A stretch of 64,000 bases of DNA from Saccharopolyspora gloriosae (GCF_014203325.1 NZ_JACHIV010000001.1:3101501-3165500); one strand, 5' to 3'; shown: positions 50,853 to 62,551, counted from the stretch's first letter. A program made the numbers and translations. The notes: generated from the sequence alone by a model not told the origin.

Positions 50853-53800
50853 ATGCCGCTCGGCACCTTGCTGTCGCGAGCCTCGCAGGTGGCCGTGCCC
50901 GTCCTCGACGCCGTGCGCACCTTCGGGTCCGCACCGCTGACCCGGCGGACCTACTCCGGGGACGGCCGCACCCACCTCGAAGTGCGCGGCCTGCACCTGC
51001 CCGAGTCGGCCGACGCCGTGCGCGACCTGCGCACCCGCATGTCCGAAGTGGACGGCGTCCGCGAGGTCGAGGTGAACGCGGTGCTGGGGCGGGTCACGGT
51101 GCACCACGATCCCGACGTCACCGGGCGCGCGGCGCTGGACGCGGTGGTCGACGACGTCGAAACCGACCACGGGCTGCGCGACCTCGGCCGCGCACCCGCC
51201 GGTGCCGCGCACCCGGGCAACGCCGACGCGCTGCTGCGCGACGTCGGAGCGTTCGGGCTCAGCGTGCTCGGCCTGGGCTACACCGCCGTCGCCGGGCTGC
51301 TCCCGTTCCAGCCCGGTTCACCGCTGGTGCCCGCCGCGATCTCGCTGGCCGACTCGGTGCCGTGGCTGCGCGCCGGAGCCGAACGCACCCTCGGGCGCTC
51401 CGGCACCGACGCCGCGCTCGGCGTGGGCGGCGCCGTCACCCAAGGCCTGTCGCAGAACCCGCTGGCCGTGTTCACCGACCTGTCGTCCCGGTTCTGCTCC
51501 GCGCGCGAAGTCATCGCCCGGCGCCAGGCGTGGACCCGCTGGGAAGGCGCGACCCACTCCGGCTCGCACGAATCCACCGCGTTCGACGCCCCGCCACGCC
51601 CGAGCGCGCTGCCCGACGGACCGGTCGAACAGGTCGCGAACCTCTCCGGCACGTTCGCCCTCGGCGGGTACGGCACCGTCCTCGCCGCCACCCGCGACCA
51701 GCGGCGGGCGCTGGCGACCATGCTCGCCGCGATCCCCCGCCCCGCGAAGAGCGGGCGGGAGGCGTTCGCCGCGCAGCTGACCACCGCGCTGTCCGCGCGC
51801 GGCACCGTCGTGCTCGAACCGAAGTCGCTGCGGCGCCTGGACCGGGTCGACGCCGTCGTGCTCGACGCCCCCGCGTTGCTGACGGGACGGCGGATCGTCG
51901 ACGAGGTGCTGCCGTGGGACCCCGACGCGGACGGCGCCCGGTTGTTCGCGCACGCCGCCGAACTCGTCGCCTCCGAACGCCCCAAGGCGCACCAGCGCAG
52001 CGGCAAGTGGTCCTGCGCCCCGCTCGACCGCAACGGCACCGACGTGCCCGCGCACCTGCACGAGGCGATGCGCGCGCACCGCGACCAGGGCGCGACGCTG
52101 CTCCTGCTGCGCAGGCACGACGAACCCACCGCGGTCGTGGCCGTCGCCGACGAACTCGACCCGCTCGCCGAAGCGCTCGTCGACGCCGCCCGCGCCGCCG
52201 GGACCGTGGTGCTCGCCGGGGTCGGCAGCCGCCTCGACCGCAGGCTCGCCGTGGACGACGTCGTGCACGGCGGCACCCGGCTGGCCGGCTCGGTGCGGCG
52301 GTTGCAGGAGGACGGCCGGGTGGTCGCGCTGGTCTCGCCGCGCGGGCATTCCGCGCTGGCCGCCGCCGACGTCGGCATCGGACTCACCGAGGCCGACAAG
52401 CCCACGCCGTGGGGCGCGGACCTGCTGTGCCCGAACCGGACCGAGGCGTACGCGGTCCTGTTCTCCGCCGCCGAAGCGCGCACCGCCAGCAAGCACGCCG
52501 CCGCGCTGTCGGTCGGCGGCACCTGCCTGGGCGTCCTGTTCGGCGCGCTCGGCCCCTCGCTGGGCGCACCTGCTCGCGCGAGCATGCCGGGGCACGCGGC
52601 GAGCCTGTTCGCGATCGGCACCGGCACCTTGGCCGGGATGCAGGCCGGCAACCGCCCACCGCCAGCGCCGCGGCAGCGCACGCCGTGGCACGCGCTGCCG
52701 GGCAGAGCCGTGCTGGGCCTGCTGGACAGCTCCGTCGACGGCCTCACCGGCGCGGTCGCGCAGCGCTGGCAGCGCTCCCAGCCGCAGGCGGGCGGCCGGG
52801 AATCCGGCGTAGCGGGGGCCACCCTCGAAGGACTGGTCAACCCGATGACACCGGTGCTGGTCGCGGGCGCCGTGGTCTCCGCCGGGCTCGGCTCGGTGGT
52901 CGACGCCGTGCTGATCACCGGCGTGCTCGGGATCAGCGCCCTGGTCGACGGGGTGCAGCGGGTCGCGACCGATCGCGAACTCGCCCGGCTGCTCGACGCC
53001 GGGCAACTGCCCGCGCAGGTCCGCCGGGGCGGCGAGACGATCACCGTGCCCGCCGACCGGCTGGTGCCCGGCGACGTCGTCGAACTGCGCTCCGGAGACG
53101 GCGTGCCCGCCGACTGCCGGGTGCTGGAGGCGGAGTACCTGGAAGTCGACGAGTCCAGCCTCACCGGCGAATCGAACCTCGTGGTCAAGACGCCCGAGGC
53201 GACCACCGCCGCCGCGCTCGGCGACCGCACCGGCATGGTCTACCAGGGCACCACGGTCGCCACCGGAACGGCCACGGCCGTCGTGGTGGCCACCGGTACC
53301 GCCACCGAGATCGGCCGCACCACCCAGGACGACGGTCGCGCCACCGGCGGCGCGGGGGGAGTCGAAGCACGGCTCGCGGAACTGACCCGGCAGATCCTGC
53401 CGCTGTCCATCGGCGCCGGTGGCGTGCTCATGGCCGTCGACCTGCTGCGCGGCACCCCGCTCGCGCACACCGTCGGGCGGGCCGTCGGACTGGCCGTGGC
53501 CGCCGTACCGGAAGGCCTGCCGTTCGTGGCGACGCTGGCGGAACTCGCCGCCGCGCGCAGGCTGTCCCGGCGCGGCGTGCTGGTGCGCAGCCCCGCCACC
53601 ATCGAAGCGCTGGGCCGCGTCGACGCGTTGTGCTTCGACAAGACCGGGACCCTCACCCAAGGCCGGATCACCCTCGGCCAGGTCTCCGACGGCAGGCACA
53701 GCAGCACACCGGATCGGCTGGACACCGCCGAACGCGCCGTCATCGAGGTCGCGGTGCGGGCCAACCCGCAGGCCGACGACGACCAGCCGCTGCCACACCT

Positions 53801-55409
53801 CACCGACCGCGCCGTGCTCGAAGGAGCGCTGGCGGCCGGCATCGACCCGAACGGGCGCGAGGTCCTCGCGGACCTGCCGTTCGAGCCCTCCCGCAGCTTC
53901 CACGCCACCCGCACCCGCGGCGACGACGGCGTCGCGCTGCACGTCAAGGGAGCACCGGAGGTGGTGCTCGAACGCTGCGTCCGGTGGCGCGGCGCCGAGG
54001 GCCACCGGAAGTTCGACGCCGCCGCGCGGACCGAGGTGGAGCAGGAGATCGAACGCCTCGCCCTGCTCGGCTACCGGCTGCTCGCGGTAGCCGAGAAGTC
54101 CACACCGGACGAAACCGGATCCGAACTGGACGATTCCGATGTGGACGGACTCGACTTCGTCGGGCTGCTCGGACTCGCCGACCCGGTGCACCCCACGGCG
54201 GCGGAGGCCGTCTCGCGGCTGCGGCGCGCCGGGGTCGACGTCATCATGATCACCGGCGATCACCCGAGCACCGCCGAGGCCATCGCCGCCGAGCTCGGCA
54301 TGCTAGGCGGCAGGCGGGTCATGCACGGCGCCGAACTCGACGAGCTCGACGACGAGGAGCTGGCCGCGGAACTACCCACGATCTCCGTGTTCGCGCGGGT
54401 CAGCCCGGCGCAGAAGGCGCGCATCGTGCGGCTGCTGCGCGCCGACGGGCGCACCGTGGCGATGACCGGCGACGGCGCCAACGACGTGCCCGCGATCAAG
54501 CTCGCCCACGTCGGCATCGCGCTCGGCTCCCGAGCCACCTCAGCAGCCCGCGAGTCCGCAGACCTCGTCGTCGCCGACGACCGGATCGAGACCATCACCG
54601 ACGGCATCGTCGAGGGCCGCGGGATGTGGGCTTCGGTGCACGACGCGCTGTCCATGCTGCTCGGCGGCAACCTCGGCGAGATCGGGTACGCGGTGGGATC
54701 GGGCTTCTTCGGCGGTGGCGCCGGGCTCAACGCCCGGCAGCTGCTGGTGGTGAACATGCTGACCGACGTGCTGCCCGCGATCGCCATCGCGGTGCGCCCG
54801 CCCCCGCACGCCACTCCGGAGCGGCTGCTGTCCGAAGGTCCGGACGCGTCGCTGGGCACGGCCCTGACCCACGACGTGTACCTGCGCGCCGCCGCCACGG
54901 CCGGGGCTGCGGGGCTCGCCTGGGCGCTGGCCCGCCCGGTGTCCACGCCCGGCCAGGCCCGCACCACCGGACTGGTCGCGCTGGTGTCCGCGCAGCTCGC
55001 CCAGACGCTCGCGGTGCGCGGTCGCACACCGCTGGTGCTGGCCTCCGGCGCGGTGTCCCTCGTGGTGCTGTTCGGGGTCGTGCAGGTTCCCGGCGTCAGC
55101 CACTTCTTCGGCAGCAGTCCGCTACTACCACACCAGTGGTGTCTCGCGGCCGGATCCGCGATCGCATCCACCACAGCCGTGGTGCTGTGGCAGCGCCCAC
55201 CTGCGACGAAGCAGCCCGCGGAGGCCCGCGCGCTGCCCGCCGGGACGACGGAGGCCCCGGCCGTCGCCGCCCCGGCGGAGGTCACGGAGGGTTCGAACGA
55301 GGACGTCGTGGAGGGCTCGGTGCTGCCCGCTCCGGCGGCGCATCGGAACGGTTCCGCCGCACGTCGCGCTCCGGCCGGCTCGCGGCCGCTGGTCACCACT
55401 CCCGGATGA
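50853..55409 (+). CDS. Giant P-type ATPase (CtpH/CtpI type) with degenerate N-terminal half
   Basis: A 1,518-residue P-type ATPase. The C-terminal part (about 640-1440) is a complete pump: SLTGES (T771-S774), the membrane motif PEGLP (886-890), phosphorylated D929 in DKTGT, MITGDHPS and GDGAND (1206-1211). PEGLP is typical of type II, cation-transporting ATPases. Residues about 28-95 resemble a heavy-metal-associated domain without its CxxC. Residues about 320-520 look like a decayed copy of the P domain: VVLDAPALLTG (D338) stands for DKTGT and SPRGHS for GDGAND. Length and layout match mycobacterial CtpH and CtpI. A disordered tail of about 80 residues ends the protein. ATG at 50853 after GAGAGGGA. 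Transported ion unknown. Confidence 0.88.
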   Translation: MPLGTLLSRASQVAVPVLDAVRTFGSAPLTRRTYSGDGRTHLEVRGLHLPESADAVRDLRTRMSEVDGVREVEVNAVLGRVTVHHDPDVTGRAALDAVVDDVETDHGLRDLGRAPAGAAHPGNADALLRDVGAFGLSVLGLGYTAVAGLLPFQPGSPLVPAAISLADSVPWLRAGAERTLGRSGTDAALGVGGAVTQGLSQNPLAVFTDLSSRFCSAREVIARRQAWTRWEGATHSGSHESTAFDAPPRPSALPDGPVEQVANLSGTFALGGYGTVLAATRDQRRALATMLAAIPRPAKSGREAFAAQLTTALSARGTVVLEPKSLRRLDRVDAVVLDAPALLTGRRIVDEVLPWDPDADGARLFAHAAELVASERPKAHQRSGKWSCAPLDRNGTDVPAHLHEAMRAHRDQGATLLLLRRHDEPTAVVAVADELDPLAEALVDAARAAGTVVLAGVGSRLDRRLAVDDVVHGGTRLAGSVRRLQEDGRVVALVSPRGHSALAAADVGIGLTEADKPTPWGADLLCPNRTEAYAVLFSAAEARTASKHAAALSVGGTCLGVLFGALGPSLGAPARASMPGHAASLFAIGTGTLAGMQAGNRPPPAPRQRTPWHALPGRAVLGLLDSSVDGLTGAVAQRWQRSQPQAGGRESGVAGATLEGLVNPMTPVLVAGAVVSAGLGSVVDAVLITGVLGISALVDGVQRVATDRELARLLDAGQLPAQVRRGGETITVPADRLVPGDVVELRSGDGVPADCRVLEAEYLEVDESSLTGESNLVVKTPEATTAAALGDRTGMVYQGTTVATGTATAVVVATGTATEIGRTTQDDGRATGGAGGVEARLAELTRQILPLSIGAGGVLMAVDLLRGTPLAHTVGRAVGLAVAAVPEGLPFVATLAELAAARRLSRRGVLVRSPATIEALGRVDALCFDKTGTLTQGRITLGQVSDGRHSSTPDRLDTAERAVIEVAVRANPQADDDQPLPHLTDRAVLEGALAAGIDPNGREVLADLPFEPSRSFHATRTRGDDGVALHVKGAPEVVLERCVRWRGAEGHRKFDAAARTEVEQEIERLALLGYRLLAVAEKSTPDETGSELDDSDVDGLDFVGLLGLADPVHPTAAEAVSRLRRAGVDVIMITGDHPSTAEAIAAELGMLGGRRVMHGAELDELDDEELAAELPTISVFARVSPAQKARIVRLLRADGRTVAMTGDGANDVPAIKLAHVGIALGSRATSAARESADLVVADDRIETITDGIVEGRGMWASVHDALSMLLGGNLGEIGYAVGSGFFGGGAGLNARQLLVVNMLTDVLPAIAIAVRPPPHATPERLLSEGPDASLGTALTHDVYLRAAATAGAAGLAWALARPVSTPGQARTTGLVALVSAQLAQTLAVRGRTPLVLASGAVSLVVLFGVVQVPGVSHFFGSSPLLPHQWCLAAGSAIASTTAVVLWQRPPATKQPAEARALPAGTTEAPAVAAPAEVTEGSNEDVVEGSVLPAPAAHRNGSAARRAPAGSRPLVTTPG

Positions 55410-55450
55410 GCGGCCGGGCAAGCTCACCCCACCTCCACGGTCCCTCCACC

Positions 55451-55485
55451 AGGTGAAACGGCGGATTTTCCCCGCCGCTTCACCT
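55451..55485 (+). terminator. Hairpin terminator after the P-type ATPase
   Basis: AGGTGAAACGGCGG (55451-55464) pairs with CCGCCGCTTCACCT (55472-55485) with a single mismatch; the loop is ATTTTCC. It lies 41 bases behind the stop and before the small peptide gene. Confidence 0.75.
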
Positions 55486-55578
55486 GCTCGTCACCCGGAG
55501 CCCATCCGGTCCTCACTCCGGACCGGGACCGTCGGGGCGTACGAGCGGGATCCGAGACCGGCAGAAAGCGCACCCACC

Positions 55579-55686
55579 ATGAACTTCCTGACGACCCTGC
55601 TGACCAGCGTGGCCGTGGCACTCCTCGAGGGGCTCATCGTGCACGCCGCCAAGACCGCCTACCAGCGCATGCTCCGCACGGCCTGA
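55579..55686 (+). CDS. 35-residue membrane peptide
   Basis: The frame MNFLTTLLTSVAVALLEG continues with LIVHAAKTAYQRMLRTA: an N-terminal hydrophobic helix of about 20 residues containing a central Glu, then a basic amphipathic tail. The ATG at 55579 is preceded by AGAAAG. It is too short for homology-free certainty, but the composition is unlike chance GC-rich frames. It lies downstream of the ATPase behind a hairpin, so it probably has its own promoter. It might be a regulatory subunit of the pump or a toxin-like peptide. Confidence 0.5.
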   Translation: MNFLTTLLTSVAVALLEGLIVHAAKTAYQRMLRTA

Positions 55687-55801
55687 CCCGACGCCCGCCG
55701 GAGCCGGGCACCGGCGATCCCAGCCGCCCCGCGGCGACCGAGGAGTCGCGGGATCTCAAATAAGAGCCCGCGCACATTCTCATCGCACTGAAAACATATC
55801 C

Positions 55802-55829
55802 GGAATGAACATTCCTATCGATTCATTCC
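55802..55829. promoter_or_regulatory. Inverted repeat GGAATGAA-N12-TTCATTCC
   Basis: Perfect 8-base arms at 55802-55809 and 55822-55829 in an AT-rich part of the 287-base spacer upstream of the glycosyltransferase, about 54 bases before its -35 element. Candidate activator or repressor site. Confidence 0.5.
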
Positions 55830-55882
55830 AAAACGTTCCACACCGCGAACCCCTATCCGAATGACGCGTTCCGCGGGGTCGG

Positions 55883-55911
55883 TTGACAGTCGCATCGTTG
55901 TTCGCTATTCA
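55883..55911 (+). promoter_or_regulatory. Sigma-70-like promoter of the glycosyltransferase gene
   Basis: TTGACA (55883-55888), 17-base spacer, TATTCA (55906-55911). It lies 62 bases before the ATG at 55974. Confidence 0.7.
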
Positions 55912-55973
55912 ATTCGAAGGCCGGAAATCGCCCGGCCGCGAGCAATCGAGGCGAGTCGTCACCTAGGACGCCG

Positions 55974-57230
55974 ATGACCGAGAACGGGTCGCGCGAGCAC
56001 GACTCCACCCGAGTCGACGACCGCGTCGAAGCAGTTCGCGCACACCCGCCGCTCGACTCGCGCGGGCGGAGAACGGCGCCGTGGTTCGCCGTCGCGACCC
56101 TGGCCTACGCAGCCGTCCTCAGCAGCGCGCTCGCCGTTGCCATTCCCGAGGCCGCGCTCGTCGGCGACCCGGAATGGGGCTTGGATTACCGCGTCTACGC
56201 CCGCGCCGGTCGGGAATTGTGGACTCCGGCGCTGTACGCGCCCCGACCGGAACTGCCGTTCCTGTACCCGCCGATCGCCGGGATGCTGTTCGCCGCGCTG
56301 CGGTTCATCCCGGAAGCCCTCGGCCACGCCGTACTCAACATCGCGACCGTCGCCGCCACCGTGACGACCGCGCACCACGTGCTCGCGTGGTACGACTTCG
56401 GGACCCGCGCCCAGCGGCACGCCCTCGCCTTCGCCGCGGCCGGGTTGTTCTCGCTCACGACGCCGTGGCGCACCGAACTGGCGCTCGGGCAGATCAATTC
56501 CCTCCTGCTGGCCGCCATCGTCATCGCGGCGACGCGCACCGGTGACAGGGCGCGGGACGGCGTGCTGCTGGGAGCGGCCACCTCGATCAAGCTCGCCGCC
56601 GGGATCGTGGTGCCGGGATTCCTGCTCGCCCGGCGGTGGCGGACCGCGGCGGGCGCCGTGCTGACCTTCCTGGTCACCGTCGCGGTCGGCGTGCTCGTCC
56701 TCGGCGGCACCGCGGTGCGCTACTGGTTCGAGGTGCTCCCGAGGATGTCGAACGGGCCGGTGCGCACCGAGGTCTTCAGCCAGAACCTCGCGGCGGCGCT
56801 GTCGCGGCTCGGCCTGGCTCCGCCGCTCGGGTGGGGACTGCTCGCGGTCCTGACCGTGATCGGCCTGAGCATCGCCGTCCGGCGGCGGGACCACTTCAAG
56901 GCCGTTCTGGTGCTGGGCATGGCGGGACTGCTGGCGCAGCCGGTCACCTGGACGCACCACTGGGTGTGGCTTGGGCCCGCCGCCCTCGTCCTGCTGATCG
57001 GGGTCGTCCGGTGCGCGCACCCGTACCGGTGGGCGTGCTGCCTGGTGTTGCTGCTCGGCACGATCCTGTTCCCGGTGGGCTACGCGCTTCCGGGGCACAG
57101 CCTGTCCGGCAGCGGGCTGGACCTCGGCCGCGCGCTGCCGGCGTCCGGCTACGCGCTGCTCGGCCTCGCCCTGCTCGTGCTGATCCCGCTGTGCCCCACC
57201 GGTCGTCGCCCGCAGGACGCCTCGACCTGA
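55974..57230 (+). CDS. GT87/DUF2029-type polyprenyl-phosphate mannosyltransferase
   Basis: A 418-residue GT-C fold membrane protein with about ten helices. The extracytoplasmic acidic motif GDPEWGLDYRVY after the first helix, then PFLYPPIAGML and GQINSLLLAA, are typical of actinobacterial alpha-1,2-mannosyltransferases that use polyprenyl-phosphate-mannose to build lipomannan-like polymers. The first 35 residues are cytosolic and charged. ATG at 55974 behind AGGACG. It is expressed alone and convergent with the EamA gene. Exact acceptor unknown. Confidence 0.85.
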   Translation: MTENGSREHDSTRVDDRVEAVRAHPPLDSRGRRTAPWFAVATLAYAAVLSSALAVAIPEAALVGDPEWGLDYRVYARAGRELWTPALYAPRPELPFLYPPIAGMLFAALRFIPEALGHAVLNIATVAATVTTAHHVLAWYDFGTRAQRHALAFAAAGLFSLTTPWRTELALGQINSLLLAAIVIAATRTGDRARDGVLLGAATSIKLAAGIVVPGFLLARRWRTAAGAVLTFLVTVAVGVLVLGGTAVRYWFEVLPRMSNGPVRTEVFSQNLAAALSRLGLAPPLGWGLLAVLTVIGLSIAVRRRDHFKAVLVLGMAGLLAQPVTWTHHWVWLGPAALVLLIGVVRCAHPYRWACCLVLLLGTILFPVGYALPGHSLSGSGLDLGRALPASGYALLGLALLVLIPLCPTGRRPQDAST

Positions 57231-57236
57231 CGCGCG

Positions 57237-58178
57237 TCAGACCTCGACGGGTTCCGCGGTGGGTTCGGGCGCGGGCGCGGAGCGCTGCGCGATGAACGCG
57301 CCCGCGAGCACCAGCGCTCCCCCGGCCAGCTGCCACGGCCCCACGTGCTCGCCGAGCAGCATCCACGCCAGCACCGTGGCCACCACCGGCTCCAGGAACG
57401 CGACGGCGCCCGCGATCGGCGGCGAGAGCCGCCGCACCGCGACGATGCCGGTGAGGTAGGCCAGCACGGTGCTCATCAGCACGACCCAGCCGACCACCAG
57501 CAGCGCGGGGAACGGGGCGCCGGCCAGCTGCACGGGCCCGGCGAGCAGCGCCCAGTCCAGCTCCCAGGGCCGCGCGATCACCGTGACGATGGCGGCACCG
57601 ATCAGCAGCCCGTAGGAGGCCAGCGCACGCGGGTCCACGTCGGCGGAGCTGTCGGAGAGCAGGAAGTACCCGGCCTGACACCCGGCGGCGGCCAGGGCGA
57701 GCAGCAAGCCGAACACATCGAAGCGCAGCCCCGCGGCGATCTCCACCACGCACGCCAGCCCGACCAGCGCCAGCGCCGTGCCGATCGCGGCCTGCTTGGT
57801 CACCGGCGCGCGCCGGACGAAGCGGATCCAGCCGAGCACCAGCACCGGGCCGAGGAATTCGATGAGCAGCGCCACCGCCACCGGGATCGAGGCGATGGCC
57901 GCGAAGTAGAAGGTCTGCACGCCCGCGATGGCGAACACCCCGTAGCCCAGCAGCAGCCACGGCGCCCTCCGCAGCACCCCGGCGTGGCGCACCGCGAACG
58001 GCAGCATCAGCAGCGCGCCGCCGGCCAGCCGCATCCACGCCACCTGCAACGGGGTGAACCCGGCGTTGATCAGCGGTTTGGCGAACGGCCCGGAACCGCC
58101 GAAGCAGAACGCGGAGAACATCGCGGCCGTGATGCCCGCGGTCTTCGGATCGTGGAGCGGATTGCGCACGCCGATCAT
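57237..58178 (-). CDS. EamA-family (DMT) transporter
   Basis: A 313-residue protein with ten helices in two EamA repeats (about residues 15-145 and 165-300). The first helix AMFSAFCFGGSGPFAKPLI and the later PIAGAVAFLEPVVATVLAW are typical. It probably exports an amino acid or another small metabolite. ATG at 58178; the longer frame to 58211 has no supporting Shine-Dalgarno. It is 55 bases behind the glycerol facilitator gene and may be cotranscribed with it. Confidence 0.85.
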   Translation of the reverse strand: MIGVRNPLHDPKTAGITAAMFSAFCFGGSGPFAKPLINAGFTPLQVAWMRLAGGALLMLPFAVRHAGVLRRAPWLLLGYGVFAIAGVQTFYFAAIASIPVAVALLIEFLGPVLVLGWIRFVRRAPVTKQAAIGTALALVGLACVVEIAAGLRFDVFGLLLALAAAGCQAGYFLLSDSSADVDPRALASYGLLIGAAIVTVIARPWELDWALLAGPVQLAGAPFPALLVVGWVVLMSTVLAYLTGIVAVRRLSPPIAGAVAFLEPVVATVLAWMLLGEHVGPWQLAGGALVLAGAFIAQRSAPAPEPTAEPVEV

Positions 58179-58233
58179 CGAAGCACAGCCGGGTACCGAG
58201 CCCGGAGGCATTGGTCTCGACGAGCCGGGCGGC

Positions 58234-59133
58234 TCAGCTCCCGTCCGCTTCCGTCCCGGGCACGCGCCCCGGCTCCGGCGCCGTGTCCCGCGCCGCGAGC
58301 ACCTTGCCGATGAACGCGTCGTAGATCAACGCGCCCAGCACGCCGCCGATGAACGGCCCGACGATGGGGATCCAGAAGTAGGCGCTGAACCACTGGTAGG
58401 TGCCGGGCAGCGCGATCTCCCCCCACCCGGTGAGGTAGGCCCACAGCCGGGGCCCGAAATCGCGGGCCGGGTTGATGGCGTACCCCGCGCTGACCCCGAA
58501 GCTCAGCCCGATCGCCGTCACGACCATGCCGATCAGGAACGGCCCCAGGTTCGACGCGGGCGCCGAGTTCCGGACGTCGATCAGCGCGCAGATCAGCGCG
58601 ACGAGGATCGCGGTGCCCACGACCTGGTCCAGCAGCGGCCCCAGCCAGGAGGAGCCGAAGTACTTCGCCGGGAAGGTCGCGAAGATGGAGAAGGTGTCCA
58701 GCGATTCGGCGCGCCCGACGCCCGCTTTGGCGTTGAACGCGTCGATCGCCCACCGGTAGCAGGAGAACACCACCCCTGCGGCGAGGAACGCGCCGACGAC
58801 CTGCGCCACGATGTAGGGCACGACCTTGCGCCACGGGAACGACCGGCGGACCGCGAAGGCCAGGGTCACGGCCGGGTTGATGTGCGCGCCGCTCACGCCG
58901 CCGGCGATGTACACGCCGAACACCACCGCGAACCCCCAGCCGAACGCGATGATCAACCAGTTCGCCGGCCCGAAGGCGTCCTCCTGCCTGCCCGAGCCGG
59001 GCAGGCCGGCGAGCGCGACGGCCACGGAACCGCAGCCGAGCAGGATCAGCACGAAGGTGCCCAGGAATTCCGCGGACAGCTCACCGCCGAGCCCGGAACC
59101 GAATTTCGAGCGGGATCGCTCACGTGTGGCCAT
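58234..59133 (-). CDS. glpF: Glycerol facilitator / aquaglyceroporin (MIP family)
   Basis: A 299-residue channel with six helices and two NPA loops: SGAHINPAVTLAF and AGYAINPARDFGPR. The Asp directly after NPAR marks glycerol-conducting GlpF-type channels rather than strict water channels. A 25-residue charged N-terminus and a C-terminal tail flank the core. Of two adjacent Met codons, ATG 59133 has the better distance from AGGGGGA. No glycerol kinase gene is adjacent; glycerol dehydrogenase is at 2.2 kb. It is divergent from aconitase. Confidence 0.88.
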   Translation of the reverse strand: MATRERSRSKFGSGLGGELSAEFLGTFVLILLGCGSVAVALAGLPGSGRQEDAFGPANWLIIAFGWGFAVVFGVYIAGGVSGAHINPAVTLAFAVRRSFPWRKVVPYIVAQVVGAFLAAGVVFSCYRWAIDAFNAKAGVGRAESLDTFSIFATFPAKYFGSSWLGPLLDQVVGTAILVALICALIDVRNSAPASNLGPFLIGMVVTAIGLSFGVSAGYAINPARDFGPRLWAYLTGWGEIALPGTYQWFSAYFWIPIVGPFIGGVLGALIYDAFIGKVLAARDTAPEPGRVPGTEADGS

Positions 59134-59515
59134 CATTCCCCCTGCGCGGCACGAGCTTTCAGCGATCGCGCGCCGATGGTGTTCTGCCACGACGCCTTGC
59201 CGCATCGAGCGTAAATCCGCGACTCGGGGCGTGCCCGCCATTGACCGGGCATCGGAAATCCCGCCACGCACGGCTACTGCGACGCGGTGGATTTCCTCGA
59301 ATCGGTGATTTCGGAGCTACGAGCACGTCACCCTCGGCACGAGGTCCGCGACCGGATCGCCGCGTCGCGCACGGCGAGGTCGACCTCGCCCACCGCACCG
59401 GGGTGAAACGTGATCTCTCGCACGCTTCCGCGTGGTTCCGCGCGGGATTCCGCCGGAAAAAACGGGGTTGTGCACGAACCGGAACATCGGGCGGTCGATT
59501 CGGGCCGACCCGGCC
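59134..59515. other. Non-coding region between divergent glpF and acnA
   Basis: About 380 bases that precede the acnA promoter, with no credible gene. It contains an 18-base perfect palindrome at 59373. Otherwise I see nothing that I can name. Confidence 0.5.
59373..59390. promoter_or_regulatory. 18-base perfect palindrome GGCGAGGT-CGACCTCGCC
   Basis: The 18 bases read the same on both strands. The site is about 240 bases upstream of glpF and 125 bases upstream of the acnA -35 hexamer. It could bind a dimeric regulator of either gene. Confidence 0.4.
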
Positions 59516-59545
59516 TTGAGCCGAATTACAGGACAAGCGTACTGT
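59516..59545 (+). promoter_or_regulatory. Probable acnA promoter
   Basis: TTGAGC (59516-59521), 18-base spacer, TACTGT (59540-59545). A transcript starting near 59552 would have a leader of about 100 bases. I see no iron-box sequence in it. Confidence 0.5.
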
Positions 59546-59650
59546 TACGGCCACCAGGCCGCCGAGGTCTGCGCGCACGCTCGGCCGACGTGCGCGAGAC
59601 TCGCGGTCGTTCCCGAATTGACTTGCGCCCGTCGCGAGATGGAGTTGAAC

Positions 59651-62461
<2,811 letters not shown>

Positions 62462-62463
62462 TC

Positions 62464-62527
62464 ACCTGCCGATCCGGCAGGTAGCTGATCGGCGGCCCCG
62501 GCACGTCACAAGCGTGCCGGGGCCGCC
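62464..62527 (+). terminator. Tandem hairpins after acnA
   Basis: A small hairpin ACCTGCC/GGCAGGT (62464-62470, 62476-62482) is followed by a perfect 15-bp stem: GGCGGCCCCGGCACG (62491-62505) with its complement at 62513-62527, loop TCACAAG. It also serves the convergent LCP gene. Confidence 0.85.
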
Positions 62528-62551
62528 GCCTTTCCACCCCCAGGCAGCCGG

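Noticed and set aside
51318-54263. 981-residue antisense frame inside the P-type ATPase gene
   Set aside because: Shadow frame; the ATPase motifs are all on the + strand.
55777-55794. Third copy of the TTCAGT/ACTGAA palindrome
   Set aside because: Needs gaps and several mismatches (TTCTCATCGCACTGAAAA); kept only as a remark.
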